Positions 15,680 through 24,557 of a stretch of DNA of 64,000 nt are shown piece after piece; positions within the stretch are counted from its first letter, which is position 1; every line of letters starts with the position of its first letter. This DNA comes from Yeguia hominis. GTDB taxonomy: Bacteria; Bacillota; Clostridia; Oscillospirales; Acutalibacteraceae. The translations under genes were made by a program, and so were the position numbers. The DNA is taken from contig NZ_JACRSN010000008.1 of NCBI RefSeq assembly GCF_014384705.1, forward strand, positions 62,001 through 126,000, given 5' to 3'. The notes below the pieces were generated by a model. The model had not been told where the DNA came from and did not search any database. It saw only the letters and a program-made list of their open reading frames with translations.

Positions 15680-16486
15680 TCATCCAGTTTCTGTTTCATT
15701 GAGCCATTTCTGCTGCGTATGCTTCCACCGCCAATAAACAATTTCCGCCGCCAAGGTGCGCGGCAGAACGTTGCCTACCGCAGACAACGCCCGATTAAGC
15801 ACCCCCGGCACGTAGAGGCCCTTGCCCTTTAAAGCGCGGTCAATCGTCTTTCTCGCAACAATTTCCAGCGGATTGGTGGTCGCCTCTCCCCAGAACCCCT
15901 GTGCCCAAATTGCCTCTGCGGTTTCGTCCGTTGTAACCATCCCGGCTGGGCAAAGAGCCAGCACATTGGCGTTCTGCCCTTTCAATTCCTGACGCAATGC
16001 GGTCGCAAAATCCAGCAAAAACCGTTTTGATGCCGCATAGGTTGCTTTCAGCGGCATGGGAAACAGCAAAGCAAGGCTCGAAACAAACACCGCAGTAAAC
16101 GGTCTCCCGACTTTGCGCCGCTCCAAGATTGCGTGTGTGACCCGCAGCGTTCCTGCATCGTTGAGCGTCACGATTTTCACCACGCGCTCTCTGTCGCGTG
16201 AAAGGAACCCGCCTTCAAAATCCACACCCGCTACGTTCAAAAGCAGATCAAATCTGATTTTGCAGGCATCGATCGTTTTTAGAAGCACATCCACACTCTC
16301 CGAATCCGTCAAATCACAAGCCTTTGCCGTAACGGGAATGCCAAATTGCCGTTCCAGCCCAGTTTGTGCCCGGCGCAGCCCGTCTTCACAAATATCGGTC
16401 AAAAACAGCCGGTATCCGCGTTTTCCGCATTCGACCGCCATTGCCCGGCCAAGTCCGCCTGCCGCACCTGTGATGAAAACATTCAT
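15680..16486 (-). CDS. Short-chain dehydrogenase/reductase (second SDR of the operon)
   Basis: 268 residues. The ATG at 16486 overlaps the stop of the preceding SDR as ATGA, with GAGGTG eight bases upstream (a GTG at 16495 is an alternative). Classical SDR: cofactor loop TGAAGGLGRA, acidic LTDI suggesting NAD preference, CDLTD, NVAG, catalytic Ser in FVSSLA and YAASK. The C-terminal region holds an additional helix and a basic WRWKHTQQKW tail, as in SDRs acting on large hydrophobic substrates. Substrate not readable. It is the last gene of a PadR-controlled operon. Confidence 0.82.
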   Translation of the reverse strand: MNVFITGAAGGLGRAMAVECGKRGYRLFLTDICEDGLRRAQTGLERQFGIPVTAKACDLTDSESVDVLLKTIDACKIRFDLLLNVAGVDFEGGFLSRDRERVVKIVTLNDAGTLRVTHAILERRKVGRPFTAVFVSSLALLFPMPLKATYAASKRFLLDFATALRQELKGQNANVLALCPAGMVTTDETAEAIWAQGFWGEATTNPLEIVARKTIDRALKGKGLYVPGVLNRALSAVGNVLPRTLAAEIVYWRWKHTQQKWLNETETG

Positions 16487-17343
16487 ATTCTGCACACCTC
16501 GTCATAGGAAATTCCGCAGAGCCGCTCACTGAGCGCGAACAGCCGGTCTGCATTTTCGGTTGTGACCTCTCTGCTGTATGCGCGTTCCCGGCATTGCTTG
16601 TAGTACAGCCCTTTGGGCGCCTGCACCTGATTACAGAGGAACGCATATGTTTGCGCCGGAATTTCCGGACTGACGCCGCTCAGCTTTCGCAGCGACCACA
16701 CCGCGCTAACCAGCCCGCCGGCGCCTTTGTTGCCGATCTCGGTCCGCACAAGACCCGGATCGACCGTATACGCATGGACATTCTGCTTTACACAGCGGTC
16801 ATTCAGCCCTTTGGCAAAAAGGATGTCGCACAGCTTGGATTGTTTATAAGCCGTCAGCGGATTGTAACGTTTTGTGAGCATCACATCGTCCCAGTGTACC
16901 CGGATGCCTTTATGCGACTGGCTGCCTGTCATAATCACACGGCCGCCTGCCTTTTGGAGCAAGGGAAAAAGCCGGTATGTCAGTAAAAATCCCGCGAGAT
17001 AGTTCAGCGCAAACTGCTGTTCATAACTGTCCTCTGTTGTCATATAGTACCCTCTGGCACAGCCCGCATTGTTGAGCAATGCGTACAGCTTTCCGTCGCA
17101 GTTTTTACCGATAAACACGGTTAGCGCCGATGCCGCACAATGGACTTCCCGCTGCTGCATGAGGTTCGTCGTAAAAAACGTGATCTCGGCCTGTGGTACG
17201 GCGGCCCGAATGATTTGCGCGGCCAATTTGCAGCGCGCGTCGTCTCTTCCGACTCCGAGCACCCGGAAGCCGTCTTTTGCAAGCAGCTTTGCCGTTTCCA
17301 GTCCAATGCCGGAGGTTGCGCCTGTCATCACAATGGTTTTCAT
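16483..17343 (-). CDS. Short-chain dehydrogenase (retinol-dehydrogenase-like)
   Basis: 286 residues from ATG 17343 behind AGGAGG. Cofactor motif TGATSGIGLETA, LGVGRDD (Arg suggests NADP), LLNNAGCA, MTGSQSH (catalytic Ser) and YKQSK (Tyr/Lys pair replacing YxxxK with the same spacing), followed by VHAYTVDPGLVRTEIG. This is the retinol dehydrogenase/WW-oxidoreductase-like branch of SDRs; in bacteria the substrates are mostly unknown. Its start overlaps the small gene upstream (ATGA) and its stop overlaps the next SDR (ATGA), so it is part of a tightly coupled operon. Confidence 0.82.
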   Translation of the reverse strand: MKTIVMTGATSGIGLETAKLLAKDGFRVLGVGRDDARCKLAAQIIRAAVPQAEITFFTTNLMQQREVHCAASALTVFIGKNCDGKLYALLNNAGCARGYYMTTEDSYEQQFALNYLAGFLLTYRLFPLLQKAGGRVIMTGSQSHKGIRVHWDDVMLTKRYNPLTAYKQSKLCDILFAKGLNDRCVKQNVHAYTVDPGLVRTEIGNKGAGGLVSAVWSLRKLSGVSPEIPAQTYAFLCNQVQAPKGLYYKQCRERAYSREVTTENADRLFALSERLCGISYDEVCRI

Positions 17344-17537
17344 GTTGTTCCTCCTGAAATCATAGGAGGAGTATGCCGCCATAAAACAGAAAATTTTTGA
17401 TACTGCTTTTGATTCTGGCAGAAAAAGCCGTGGATCGTCAGCAGTACAAACACCGCGGCCGCAAGGTCGTAAACGGGCAGCGCGACTGCGTTCAAGCCGT
17501 ACATCAAACACACCTCGGTTCCATCAAGCTTATTCAA
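17340..17537 (-). CDS. Small single-span membrane protein, unrecognised
   Basis: 65 residues with a TTG start at 17537 (GGGGGA five bases upstream). Its stop TGA overlaps the ATG of the next SDR, and its start overlaps the end of the HAAS protein gene by 8 bases. That double coupling is the best argument that it is real. It has one hydrophobic segment (residues about 15-38) and a basic tail. It could be a membrane anchor or regulator of the SDR pair. No family recognised. Confidence 0.45.
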   Translation of the reverse strand: MNKLDGTEVCLMYGLNAVALPVYDLAAAVFVLLTIHGFFCQNQKQYQKFSVLWRHTPPMISGGTT

Positions 17538-18246
17538 ACATCCCCCAGGCGTGCCAGAATTCCAGGCTTCCTGCCGACAGGCTGCACACTACATACGAAA
17601 GCACAAAACAGGCTGCAAACAGCGCCAGTGAACCAAGCGCCACTGCGCGCAGACGGCGCTTGGTCTTGGCGGAAAATTGCGGGTTTATCGTCAGTGCAGG
17701 AAGTGTTGCCGCGCCGGAAGCAAAAGCCAGTGCATTCCGCTGAAACCGTCCAAAGGCACGGATAAGCTGACGCAGGAATGCCGTATAATAGATACAGCCG
17801 ACAACAAGCAGCACCGCAAGCGCGGCAAAGGCAAGCGCCAGAATTGCGCCGCACCAATACGGCACCGTGGGAATCAATCCGTAAATGTTTAAATTTCCCA
17901 AAAGGCAAACCGTAAGCGTGGCAAAAGACAGAGCCGCAACACCCATCACAAGGCCAAATCCGGTCAGCAGTACAAAAAACAGCCCTGCGAACACATCAAC
18001 GAGGCACAATCCCGCCAGCACAAACGGTTTGCTGCCGTTTTTCTGCTTGGGCGCATCCGCACCATCAAACTGCGCGGCAAGCACAGCCGGATCGCCCAGC
18101 TTTGCGGCAATTTCTTCTTCCGAATACCCGTCGGCCTGCTTAAACGCAAAATGCTGCTCATATTCTTCTGCGATATCGGCGGCATCCGCCACGTTTCTCT
18201 TTTGCAATTCATTCGAAAGTCGTGTCAAAAATTCATGTTTCGTCAT
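17530..18246 (-). CDS. HAAS-domain (DUF1700) membrane protein
   Basis: 238 residues from ATG 18246 with GGAGGA eight bases upstream. The N-terminal 50 residues (MTKHEFLTRLSNEL...IAEEYEQHF...GYSEEEIAAKLGDP) match the HAAS/DUF1700 helical domain. After a linker come five or six hydrophobic segments (about residues 76-100, 105-128, 135-160 and 205-225). Such proteins nearly always follow a PadR regulator, as here (14-bp overlap with padR), and are thought to be membrane partners in PadR signalling to the envelope. Exact function unknown. Confidence 0.82.
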   Translation of the reverse strand: MTKHEFLTRLSNELQKRNVADAADIAEEYEQHFAFKQADGYSEEEIAAKLGDPAVLAAQFDGADAPKQKNGSKPFVLAGLCLVDVFAGLFFVLLTGFGLVMGVAALSFATLTVCLLGNLNIYGLIPTVPYWCGAILALAFAALAVLLVVGCIYYTAFLRQLIRAFGRFQRNALAFASGAATLPALTINPQFSAKTKRRLRAVALGSLALFAACFVLSYVVCSLSAGSLEFWHAWGMFE

Positions 18247-18559
18247 ATTCTTCATCCTCCAGTAACACTCTGACAGACCGCGCAAATTGCAAATATTCCG
18301 CCCGGTCTTTTTCATAGGTTTCGCGGCCAAGCTCGGTCAGTTTGTAATATTTTCGCGGAGGCCCGCCGCTTTCTTCCTGCAAGTACGTTGTGAGCATCCC
18401 GTCTGCCTTCAGCTTTCGCAAAATCGGATAAACAGTTCCGTCTGCAATATGGATATGCCTGGATAGAGATTCTGAAATTTCATATCCATAGCAATCGCGC
18501 TTTTTCAGCAGAGACAGCACGCAAAGCTCCAGCACACCTTTTTTATATTGGGCGTTCAT
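18233..18559 (-). CDS. PadR-family transcriptional regulator
   Basis: 108 residues, the short PadR type. Winged helix with KKGVLELCVLSLLKKRDCYGYEISESLSRH, then ADGTVYPILRKLKADGMLTTYLQE and the wing ESGGPPRKYYKLTELGRETY; a single C-terminal dimerisation helix follows. It would repress its own operon by binding a dyad around the -10 box (18591-18613). It heads a five-gene operon with the HAAS protein, the small membrane protein and two SDRs. Confidence 0.92.
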   Translation of the reverse strand: MNAQYKKGVLELCVLSLLKKRDCYGYEISESLSRHIHIADGTVYPILRKLKADGMLTTYLQEESGGPPRKYYKLTELGRETYEKDRAEYLQFARSVRVLLEDEEYDET

Positions 18560-18601
18560 CGCACCATCTCCTTGTTTTTGTTTGTTCTTGATTACTACTA
18601 T

Positions 18602-18630
18602 ATTATATTTACTAGTATTTTATAAGCCAA
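18602..18630 (-). promoter_or_regulatory. padR operon promoter with overlapping operator
   Basis: Minus strand TTGGCT (18625-18630), 17-bp spacer, TATAAT (18602-18607). Around the -10 lies an imperfect dyad ACTAGTA..TATAGTAGT, the kind of AT-rich site PadR proteins use for autorepression. Confidence 0.65.
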
Positions 18631-18948
18631 TCCCGATTTAAAAATTTTTTTAAATTTTAATTTGCCTGCATGGGTTCCGATGTTTTGCTTTCCTTGCCAA
18701 AGCCGCCGGATTCCCGCATTTTTTCTTCCCGGCTGTATCTCATCGCCAGCATTTTCGAAGCTCCATCTTTCCGCATCTGAGCCGGCACATGCCGCCAAAC
18801 GAAAGCGTTCGCCAAAAAAATCCCCGATGCAGAAACCGGAAGGCTCCTGCATCGAGAATTTTTATCACAATCGTATTGCAATTTCCAAACTTTCTGCGCG
18901 CAAAAACAAATTCTTGCAAGGCACAAAGCACTTTCCCTGCTTCAGGCA
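18631..18948. other. Gene-free stretch between padR and the CNNM gene
   Basis: No coding frame supported on either strand. The only feature seen is the terminator at 18814-18854. Confidence 0.5.
18814..18854 (-). terminator. Terminator after the CNNM/CorC gene
   Basis: Minus strand hairpin with arms CGATGCAG / CTGCATCG, followed by GGGA and seven T. Confidence 0.75.
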
Positions 18949-20199
18949 TTACGTTTCTTCCGCTTCCGGATGCTCCTGCGGAAGAATCCGCACCTTGATC
19001 TCGTCTGCGCGATGGTTGTCCACCTTTGTGACCGTAACCTCTAAATTCTCGCAGGTAAACTGGTCTCCCACTTCCGGCACCTTTCCGAACTGCTCTAGAA
19101 TCCATCCGCTTACTGACACGGATTTCGATTCTGTTTTTAAATGGAAATGCTCCGCAAAATCCTCATAATTCATGGTTGCGTCAATGCAATAGGTATCCGG
19201 GGAAAGTCTGCGCATCAGGACTTCCTCTTCGTCGTGCTCATCCCAAATTTCGCCGACCAGTTCCTCCAGAATGTCCTCCATTGTCACGATCCCGCATGTG
19301 CCGCCGTACTCATCCACCACGACAGCGACATGCGTCTTGGCTTTTTGCAGCTTTTTCAGCAGCAGGCTGATCGGCTCACTCTCCAGTGTAAAGAGAACCG
19401 GAGACAAAATTTCCCGAATCGGCTTTTCGGTTATCCCGCAGCCGACATAAAAGTCCTTCTGAAGCAGCGTTCCCAGAATGTTGTCAATCGTGTCCTGATA
19501 GATCAGCAATCTGGAATATTTCGTTGCGGTAAACAGCGCTGCCGCCTCTTCTTTGCTGGCATCTACCGGCAGCGCCGCCAGATCAACCCGATGAATCAGC
19601 ACATCGCGCGCACGCTGTTCCGAAAACTCAATGGCATTCCGCAAAAGGCCGCCTTCGTCTGCATCGATGCTGCCCTCATGCTGCACTTCATCAACCATCA
19701 TCAAAAGCTCTTCCTGAGACATCTTCCCGCCGGGCTGCAGGTGAAACATCTTGGAAAGCAGCTTTTTCCACAGAGAAAAAATCGCATTCAGCGGCAGGAA
19801 AATCCAGATTAAGAACTGGATGATCGGCGCAGAAAACATCGCAAAGCTTTCTGCACAGTCTTTGGCGATACTTTTCGGAGAAATCTCCCCAAAAATCAAA
19901 ACCACCACCGTGATGACAACGGTCGATACCGAGGCGCCCACATCTCCGAGCTGCCGCACAAACAACACGGTTCCCAAAGACGCCAGCGCAATATTCACGA
20001 TATTATTGCCGATCAAAACCGTAGAAATCAGCTTATCATACTGGGCTTCGAGCTTACAGGCCAGCGCCGCTTTCCGATTTCCTTTTTCTGCAAGCGTTTT
20101 GAGTCTGGTGCGGTTCATAGAAGAAAATGCTGTTTCTGTTGCTGAAAAATAGGCGGATAAAATCAGACAGATGACCATCAGGATGATGTATGTACTCAA
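18949..20199 (-). CDS. CNNM/CorC-type transporter-regulator (hemolysin family)
   Basis: 416 residues. TTG at 20199 is chosen because AGGAG is eight bases upstream; an in-frame TTG at 20205 is too close. Order of parts: DUF21/CNNM membrane domain with about four spans (residues 1-140, including FSATETAFSSMNRTRLKTL and FGEISPKSIA), a CBS pair (about 200-320, with MVDEVQHEGSIDADEGGLLRNAIEF and THVAVVVDEYGGTCGIVTMEDILEELVGEI), and the CorC/HlyC C-terminal domain (SVSGWILEQFG..PEVGD). Members move or regulate Mg2+/Co2+ or Na+. The name hemolysin is historical. It stands alone with its own terminator. Confidence 0.9.
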   Translation of the reverse strand: MSTYIILMVICLILSAYFSATETAFSSMNRTRLKTLAEKGNRKAALACKLEAQYDKLISTVLIGNNIVNIALASLGTVLFVRQLGDVGASVSTVVITVVVLIFGEISPKSIAKDCAESFAMFSAPIIQFLIWIFLPLNAIFSLWKKLLSKMFHLQPGGKMSQEELLMMVDEVQHEGSIDADEGGLLRNAIEFSEQRARDVLIHRVDLAALPVDASKEEAAALFTATKYSRLLIYQDTIDNILGTLLQKDFYVGCGITEKPIREILSPVLFTLESEPISLLLKKLQKAKTHVAVVVDEYGGTCGIVTMEDILEELVGEIWDEHDEEEVLMRRLSPDTYCIDATMNYEDFAEHFHLKTESKSVSVSGWILEQFGKVPEVGDQFTCENLEVTVTKVDNHRADEIKVRILPQEHPEAEET

Positions 20200-20578
20200 G
20201 TTCAAAACTCCTTCAAAAAATACGTTTCAATTTCAAAGTAATTCGTCGAACCATTTTCTCCTATAAGCGCAAAAAAGCACGTCTGCCCAGCCTGACGCAA
20301 GGCAGATATGCTCTCCATAATTTCTGCAAATGATAGCCGCAATCATGATCTCTGCCGCTACTGTCCGTATCCATTCTGGCAAATGCCCTTCCCATTTCAA
20401 AATTTTCTTTATTATATCGAAAAGGCAGCCCGCTGTCAAGAAAACTATCCGCTTCTGCTTTTTCTGTCCGGCATTCCAGCCGCAAACCTTGTAAAACGAA
20501 CCCAAATGCGCTACAATGAGTCTGGAGTAAACAAACAGATCTGTTTTTTTATTCCGCCGAATTTACGGACTGCGTATT
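20200..20578. other. Gene-free stretch upstream of the CNNM gene
   Basis: About 380 bases; a 90-codon minus frame (20233-20505) has no ribosome-binding site and no family-like pattern. I see no terminator, tRNA or riboswitch here. Confidence 0.45.
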
Positions 20579-21493
20579 TTAAGACAAATCGGCTTCCACG
20601 GATTTTGACGCAATCGCGCCGTCGGCCACGGCCGTCACAATCTGCCGGAGCGTCTTTTGCCGCACATCTCCGACTGCATAGACGCCGGGTAAATCTGTCC
20701 GCATGGTTTCATCCGTCAGAAGATAGCCCGCCTCGTCCATCGCAACCTGGCCGCGAAAGAGCGTAGTGTTGGGTGTTTGCCCAATTGCAACAAACACGCC
20801 GTCACAGGCGAGTTCTTGTGTTCTGCCTGTCTTTCGATCCCGAAGCGTGACGCCGGTCACTGTGTTTTCGTGCAAAATCGAGACAACCTGCGCATTCCAT
20901 ACATATCGTAGATTCTCGCACCGGGAAAGCGGATCCAGATACGCCTTGGACGCCCGAAGCGCGTCTCTTCGGTGGACAAGCGTCACCGTGCGGCATAACT
21001 TCGAAAGAAAAACGGCATCTGCTGCTGCGGTATCGCCGCCGCCAACAATAACCACCTCTTTGCCGCGGTAAAACATTCCGTCGCAGGTCGCGCAATATGA
21101 AACGCCTCGTCCGCGCAGACTTTGTTCCTCCGGAAGCCCCAATTCCCGCGGAGAAGCACCGGTTGCCAGAATAACCGTCCGCGCGCGGACGTCGCCTTCC
21201 GCAGTATGCAGCACCTTTTCTTTGGCTGCAAGTTCCGCTGCGCGCACCTCTGTCAGCCGCGTTTCTGCGCCGAATCGCTCTGCACTTTGCTGCATCCGCA
21301 CGCCCAATTCAAAGCCAGAGATTCCATCCGGAAATCCCGGGTAGTTTTCAATCCGATCCGTCGTACCCATCTGGCCGCCCGGAGAAAGCTTTTCGAGCAC
21401 GACAGCCGAAAGTCCGGCGCGTGCACAGTAAAGCGCGGCGGCATAACCGCCGGGGCCGCCGCCGATGATCGCAACATCATAAAGCGTCTCCAC
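20579..21493 (-). CDS. trxB: Thioredoxin-disulfide reductase
   Basis: 304 residues, GTG start at 21493 six bases after AGAGGT. FAD motif IIGGGPGGYAAALYCARAG, NADPH motif VIVGGGDTAAADAVFLSKL, redox pair Cys134-Ala-Thr-Cys137 and the C-terminal GVYAVGDVRQKTLRQIVTAVADGAIA. It passes electrons from NADPH to thioredoxin. The second glycine motif reads GGGDTA where many have GGGDSA, a common variant. It is monocistronic; no thioredoxin gene is in the window. Confidence 0.93.
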   Translation of the reverse strand: METLYDVAIIGGGPGGYAAALYCARAGLSAVVLEKLSPGGQMGTTDRIENYPGFPDGISGFELGVRMQQSAERFGAETRLTEVRAAELAAKEKVLHTAEGDVRARTVILATGASPRELGLPEEQSLRGRGVSYCATCDGMFYRGKEVVIVGGGDTAAADAVFLSKLCRTVTLVHRRDALRASKAYLDPLSRCENLRYVWNAQVVSILHENTVTGVTLRDRKTGRTQELACDGVFVAIGQTPNTTLFRGQVAMDEAGYLLTDETMRTDLPGVYAVGDVRQKTLRQIVTAVADGAIASKSVEADLS

Positions 21494-21548
21494 TATCTTA
21501 CCTCTTTTCTTATCTTCTTATCAGAAAGTATTCCGGTTTCAGATGTCA

Positions 21549-22340
21549 TTATACCGTATATACGGTCGCCGACTCGTTTGCCTCCCGGATCGCGGCAAGC
21601 ATTTTCCGGGAAACGCCGTTATCTGTCACGATTCGATCCACATCGCTGACATCTGCAAATTTCAGGAAGGTAATTCTGCCCAGCTTGCTGCTGTCCAGCA
21701 GGACAATATTGAGTGAAGAAATAGAGAGCATGACGCGCTTGACTTCCGCCTGTTCAAACGTCGGCGTTGTAAATCCATTTTTCACGGTAAATGCATTCGA
21801 CGCCAAAAAGGCCTTATCCACATTCAGCGCGGAAAGCTCTTTGACTGCCATCGATCCGGTCGTACAGTGGAATCCGCGCCGCAGCATACCGCCGATCAAA
21901 ATTACATTCGATGCGGCGTTTGTTTCCAAAAACGCCGCAATCTGGATGTCATTGGTCACGATGGTCAGATTCTTCTTTTCAGGAAGCAGTTTTGCCAGCT
22001 CCATCGTGGTCGTTCCGGTATCCAGCGCAATGGTGTCGCCGTCCTCAATCATCGAACAAGCGCAGGCGGCGATTCGCTGTTTTTCTTCAATATGTTCGAT
22101 TTCCTTCATATTGGAGTCCGGCTCAAACCCGATTTTACTGACGGGAATGGCGCCGCCGTGCGTCCGCCGGAGTTTGCCTTCCGCTTCCAGGTCGCGCAGA
22201 TCTCCGCGGATCGTCGCTGGAGAAACACCGAACAGTTCACATAGTTCCGGCACCATAATTTTCATGTTTTCGTGGAGCAACCGCAAAATTTGTTCTCTGC
22301 GTTCCTCCGCAAACAACGGATGTTCCGAATTCGCTTTCAT
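21549..22340 (-). CDS. DeoR/GlpR-family sugar-metabolism repressor
   Basis: 263 residues. The N-terminal helix-turn-helix RREQILRLLHENMKIMVPELCELFGVSPATIRGDLRDLEAEGKLRRTHGGA is the DeoR signature; the C-terminal DeoRC domain has DTGTTTMELAKLL and the VTNDIQIAAFL, IGGMLRR and LDSSKLGR blocks that bind a phosphorylated sugar. It is divergent from a Gfo/Idh/MocA dehydrogenase with a 166-bp control region holding promoters for both, so it most likely represses that operon and itself. The inducer is unknown. Confidence 0.9.
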   Translation of the reverse strand: MKANSEHPLFAEERREQILRLLHENMKIMVPELCELFGVSPATIRGDLRDLEAEGKLRRTHGGAIPVSKIGFEPDSNMKEIEHIEEKQRIAACACSMIEDGDTIALDTGTTTMELAKLLPEKKNLTIVTNDIQIAAFLETNAASNVILIGGMLRRGFHCTTGSMAVKELSALNVDKAFLASNAFTVKNGFTTPTFEQAEVKRVMLSISSLNIVLLDSSKLGRITFLKFADVSDVDRIVTDNGVSRKMLAAIREANESATVYTV

Positions 22341-22374
22341 GACACAACCCTACGCATTCTTTGTTAGTACTTTC

Positions 22375-22403
22375 AGTATACCCTTTCAGAAAACAAAATG
22401 CAA
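22375..22403 (-). promoter_or_regulatory. Promoter of the DeoR-family gene
   Basis: Minus strand TTGCAT (22398-22403), 17-bp spacer, TATACT (22375-22380). Confidence 0.65.
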
Positions 22404-22437
22404 CAATAATCAATCGTTCAAATGATTTCATTTTTCA

Positions 22438-22466
22438 TTGACAAAGCCCAATGCATTTGTTAAAAT
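22438..22466 (+). promoter_or_regulatory. Promoter of the dehydrogenase-phosphotriesterase operon
   Basis: TTGACA (22438-22443), 17-bp spacer, TAAAAT (22461-22466), 40 bp before the dehydrogenase start. The flanking AACAA-rich direct repeats could be DeoR-family sites. Confidence 0.75.
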
Positions 22467-22506
22467 GAAAACAAACAACAACATATGATAATAGAGGTGT
22501 GCAAAA

Positions 22507-23529
22507 ATGGGAAAAAATTTGAAAGAAGTTTGCCTGATCGGCGCTGGACGCGCCGGAATGATTCACGCACGCAACTTTAAAAACAAGGTTCCGGGATTTA
22601 AAATCACCGCCGTCTGCGATCCGATCGAAGACGCAGTCAAGGCCGCCTGCAAAGAGCTTGAAATCGACCGGTTCTATTTTGACTACAAGGACGCCCTGCA
22701 GGATGAAAACATTGACGCCGTGATCATCGTCTCCCCGACCAAATATCACTGCGAAATTGCAGTTGCTGCTGCAAATGCCGGCAAGCATATCCTCTGTGAA
22801 AAGCCGATGGCCATGAACGCCGCCGAGTGCCAGATGATGATCGACGCGGCGGAGAAGAATCATGTCGTTCTGCAGATCGGCTTCATGCGCCGGTTTGATA
22901 AGAGCTTTATGGCTGCCAAAGAAGCCATTGACGCCGGAAAGATCGGCGAAGTTGTCCTCGTAAAATCGCTGACCCGCGGTCCGAGCACCCCGCGTCCCTG
23001 GATGTATGACATTAAAAAGAGCAACGGACCGCTTGCAGAAGTCAACAGCCACGATATCGATACCGTACACTGGTTCTCCGGCAGCGAATTTGAGCATGTC
23101 TATGCAATCGCCGGAAATTACCGCTGCCACGATGCAAGAAAAGAATTCCCGGATTTCTATGATAACGTCGTGCTCAACGGCCGCTTCAAGAACGGTGTGC
23201 AGGCTTCCATCGACGGCGCACAGGGCGTCGGATACGGATATGATGCCCGTGCGGAAATTCTCGGCACAGACGGCTGCATCTATCTTGGAAATACCGATGA
23301 AAACACCATGCTCTGTGTTGACCGCAGCGGCATCAAAGAACAAAAATTCATGAAGAGCTGGACGCATCTTTTTGAGGACGCTTATCTCGGCGAAGATCTC
23401 GACTTTGCAATCTGCGTACTCGAAGGCAAACAGCCGAAGGTTACCGGCCGCGACGGCATGAATGCAGTTAAAATTGTAGAGGCCGGCAATACCTCCATTA
23501 TTGAAAAACGCATCGTATACCTCGACTAA
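22507..23529 (+). CDS. Gfo/Idh/MocA-family sugar dehydrogenase
   Basis: 340 residues from ATG 22507 (AGAGGTG upstream). N-terminal Rossmann fold with LIGAGRAGMIHARNF, CEKPMAMN carrying the catalytic Lys of the EKP motif, and the substrate-side DIDTVHWFSG (the conserved Asp-His region). It resembles inositol 2-dehydrogenase and related NAD(P)-dependent sugar or cyclitol dehydrogenases. It is first in a two-gene operon with a phosphotriesterase-like hydrolase, suggesting oxidation of a sugar to a lactone followed by hydrolysis (inference). The substrate cannot be deduced. Confidence 0.88.
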   Translation: MGKNLKEVCLIGAGRAGMIHARNFKNKVPGFKITAVCDPIEDAVKAACKELEIDRFYFDYKDALQDENIDAVIIVSPTKYHCEIAVAAANAGKHILCEKPMAMNAAECQMMIDAAEKNHVVLQIGFMRRFDKSFMAAKEAIDAGKIGEVVLVKSLTRGPSTPRPWMYDIKKSNGPLAEVNSHDIDTVHWFSGSEFEHVYAIAGNYRCHDARKEFPDFYDNVVLNGRFKNGVQASIDGAQGVGYGYDARAEILGTDGCIYLGNTDENTMLCVDRSGIKEQKFMKSWTHLFEDAYLGEDLDFAICVLEGKQPKVTGRDGMNAVKIVEAGNTSIIEKRIVYLD

Positions 23530-23555
23530 TTCACCAGCAAAGGCAGGAACCCGAT

Positions 23556-24542
23556 ATGGCTGACTTTATCAGAACTGTAACCGGCGATATTTCCCCTCTG
23601 GAGCTTGGCTATTGCCAGTGCCATGAGCATCTTCTGCTCGCAAAGGGAAAATCCTATACGATCGATCCGTCGCTCTGTATGGACGACGAGAAAAAAAGCG
23701 CGGATGAGCTGCTTTCCTACTATGCAGCAGGCGGACGCGCGCTCGTCGATGCCCAACCGGTCGGCTGCGGCCGGATGGCGGACGGGCTGCGCCGGATTTC
23801 CGAAGCTTCCGGCGTCAAAATCATCGCTTCTACCGGTTTTCACAAGCTGCTCTTTTATCCGGAGGATCATGTGGTCTACCACTCTTCCGCAGAAGAGCTC
23901 GCCGAGCTCTTTGCCGGGGAACTGACGCTGGGGATGTTTGTCGATCACGTCAACGGCGAGGCGCCTTTCACAGAGCGCGGCGCTGCCAAAGCGGGCATCA
24001 TCAAAACCGCTTCCGACGGACGCGACATCACTTCAGGCGAAGATGTTCTTCCGATTTACCGTAAACTCTTTACTGCGGCAGCAATGGCCGCTGTCAAAAC
24101 CGGCGCTCCGGTGATCACGCACCTTGAAATGGGCGACGGCGCAGACAGCCAGTTCCGTGTCCTGACAGAAAACGGCGTTCCGGCAAACCAGATCATCATG
24201 AGCCATCTCGATCGCGTCGTCGACCGCACGGATCCCAATCGGTATTTGCGCGTTGCAGAGAGCGGTGTCTTCCTGCAGTTTGATACCATCGGCCGCTTTA
24301 AATACCACAGCGACGAAGATGAGGCCTGGCTGATCGCAATGCTTTGCGAACATGGATTTGCGGACCAGATTCTCATCGGTCTCGATACCACGAACAAGCG
24401 TCTCCGATCGTACGGCGGCGCGCTGGGTTTGACCTATATTCTGGATACGTTCCGCAATACATTGGCTGCGCACGGCGTTGGCGACGATTTATTTGCGCGC
24501 TTCACGCTTAAAAACCCGCAGCGTGCACTTTGTTTTCACTAA
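23556..24542 (+). CDS. Phosphotriesterase-family (PTE-like) hydrolase, possible lactonase
   Basis: 328 residues, 26 bp after the dehydrogenase. The amidohydrolase metal ligands are all present: CHEHLLL (HxH), carboxylated Lys in AGIIKTAS, His in VITHLEMG, His in IIMSHLDRV, and Asp in ILIGLDTT. PTE-like enzymes without pesticide history usually act as lactonases or phospho-sugar-lactonases. Beside a Gfo/Idh/MocA dehydrogenase, opening the lactone it produces is the natural hypothesis. A terminator follows. The reading frame begins ATGGCTGACTTT after GGAACC, a mediocre ribosome-binding site. Confidence 0.85.
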   Translation: MADFIRTVTGDISPLELGYCQCHEHLLLAKGKSYTIDPSLCMDDEKKSADELLSYYAAGGRALVDAQPVGCGRMADGLRRISEASGVKIIASTGFHKLLFYPEDHVVYHSSAEELAELFAGELTLGMFVDHVNGEAPFTERGAAKAGIIKTASDGRDITSGEDVLPIYRKLFTAAAMAAVKTGAPVITHLEMGDGADSQFRVLTENGVPANQIIMSHLDRVVDRTDPNRYLRVAESGVFLQFDTIGRFKYHSDEDEAWLIAMLCEHGFADQILIGLDTTNKRLRSYGGALGLTYILDTFRNTLAAHGVGDDLFARFTLKNPQRALCFH

Positions 24543-24557
24543 TAATCCCCTTTCCTT

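Noticed and set aside
20233..20505. 90-codon minus-strand ORF between trxB and the CNNM gene
   Set aside because: No ribosome-binding site and no recognisable pattern; regarded as chance.
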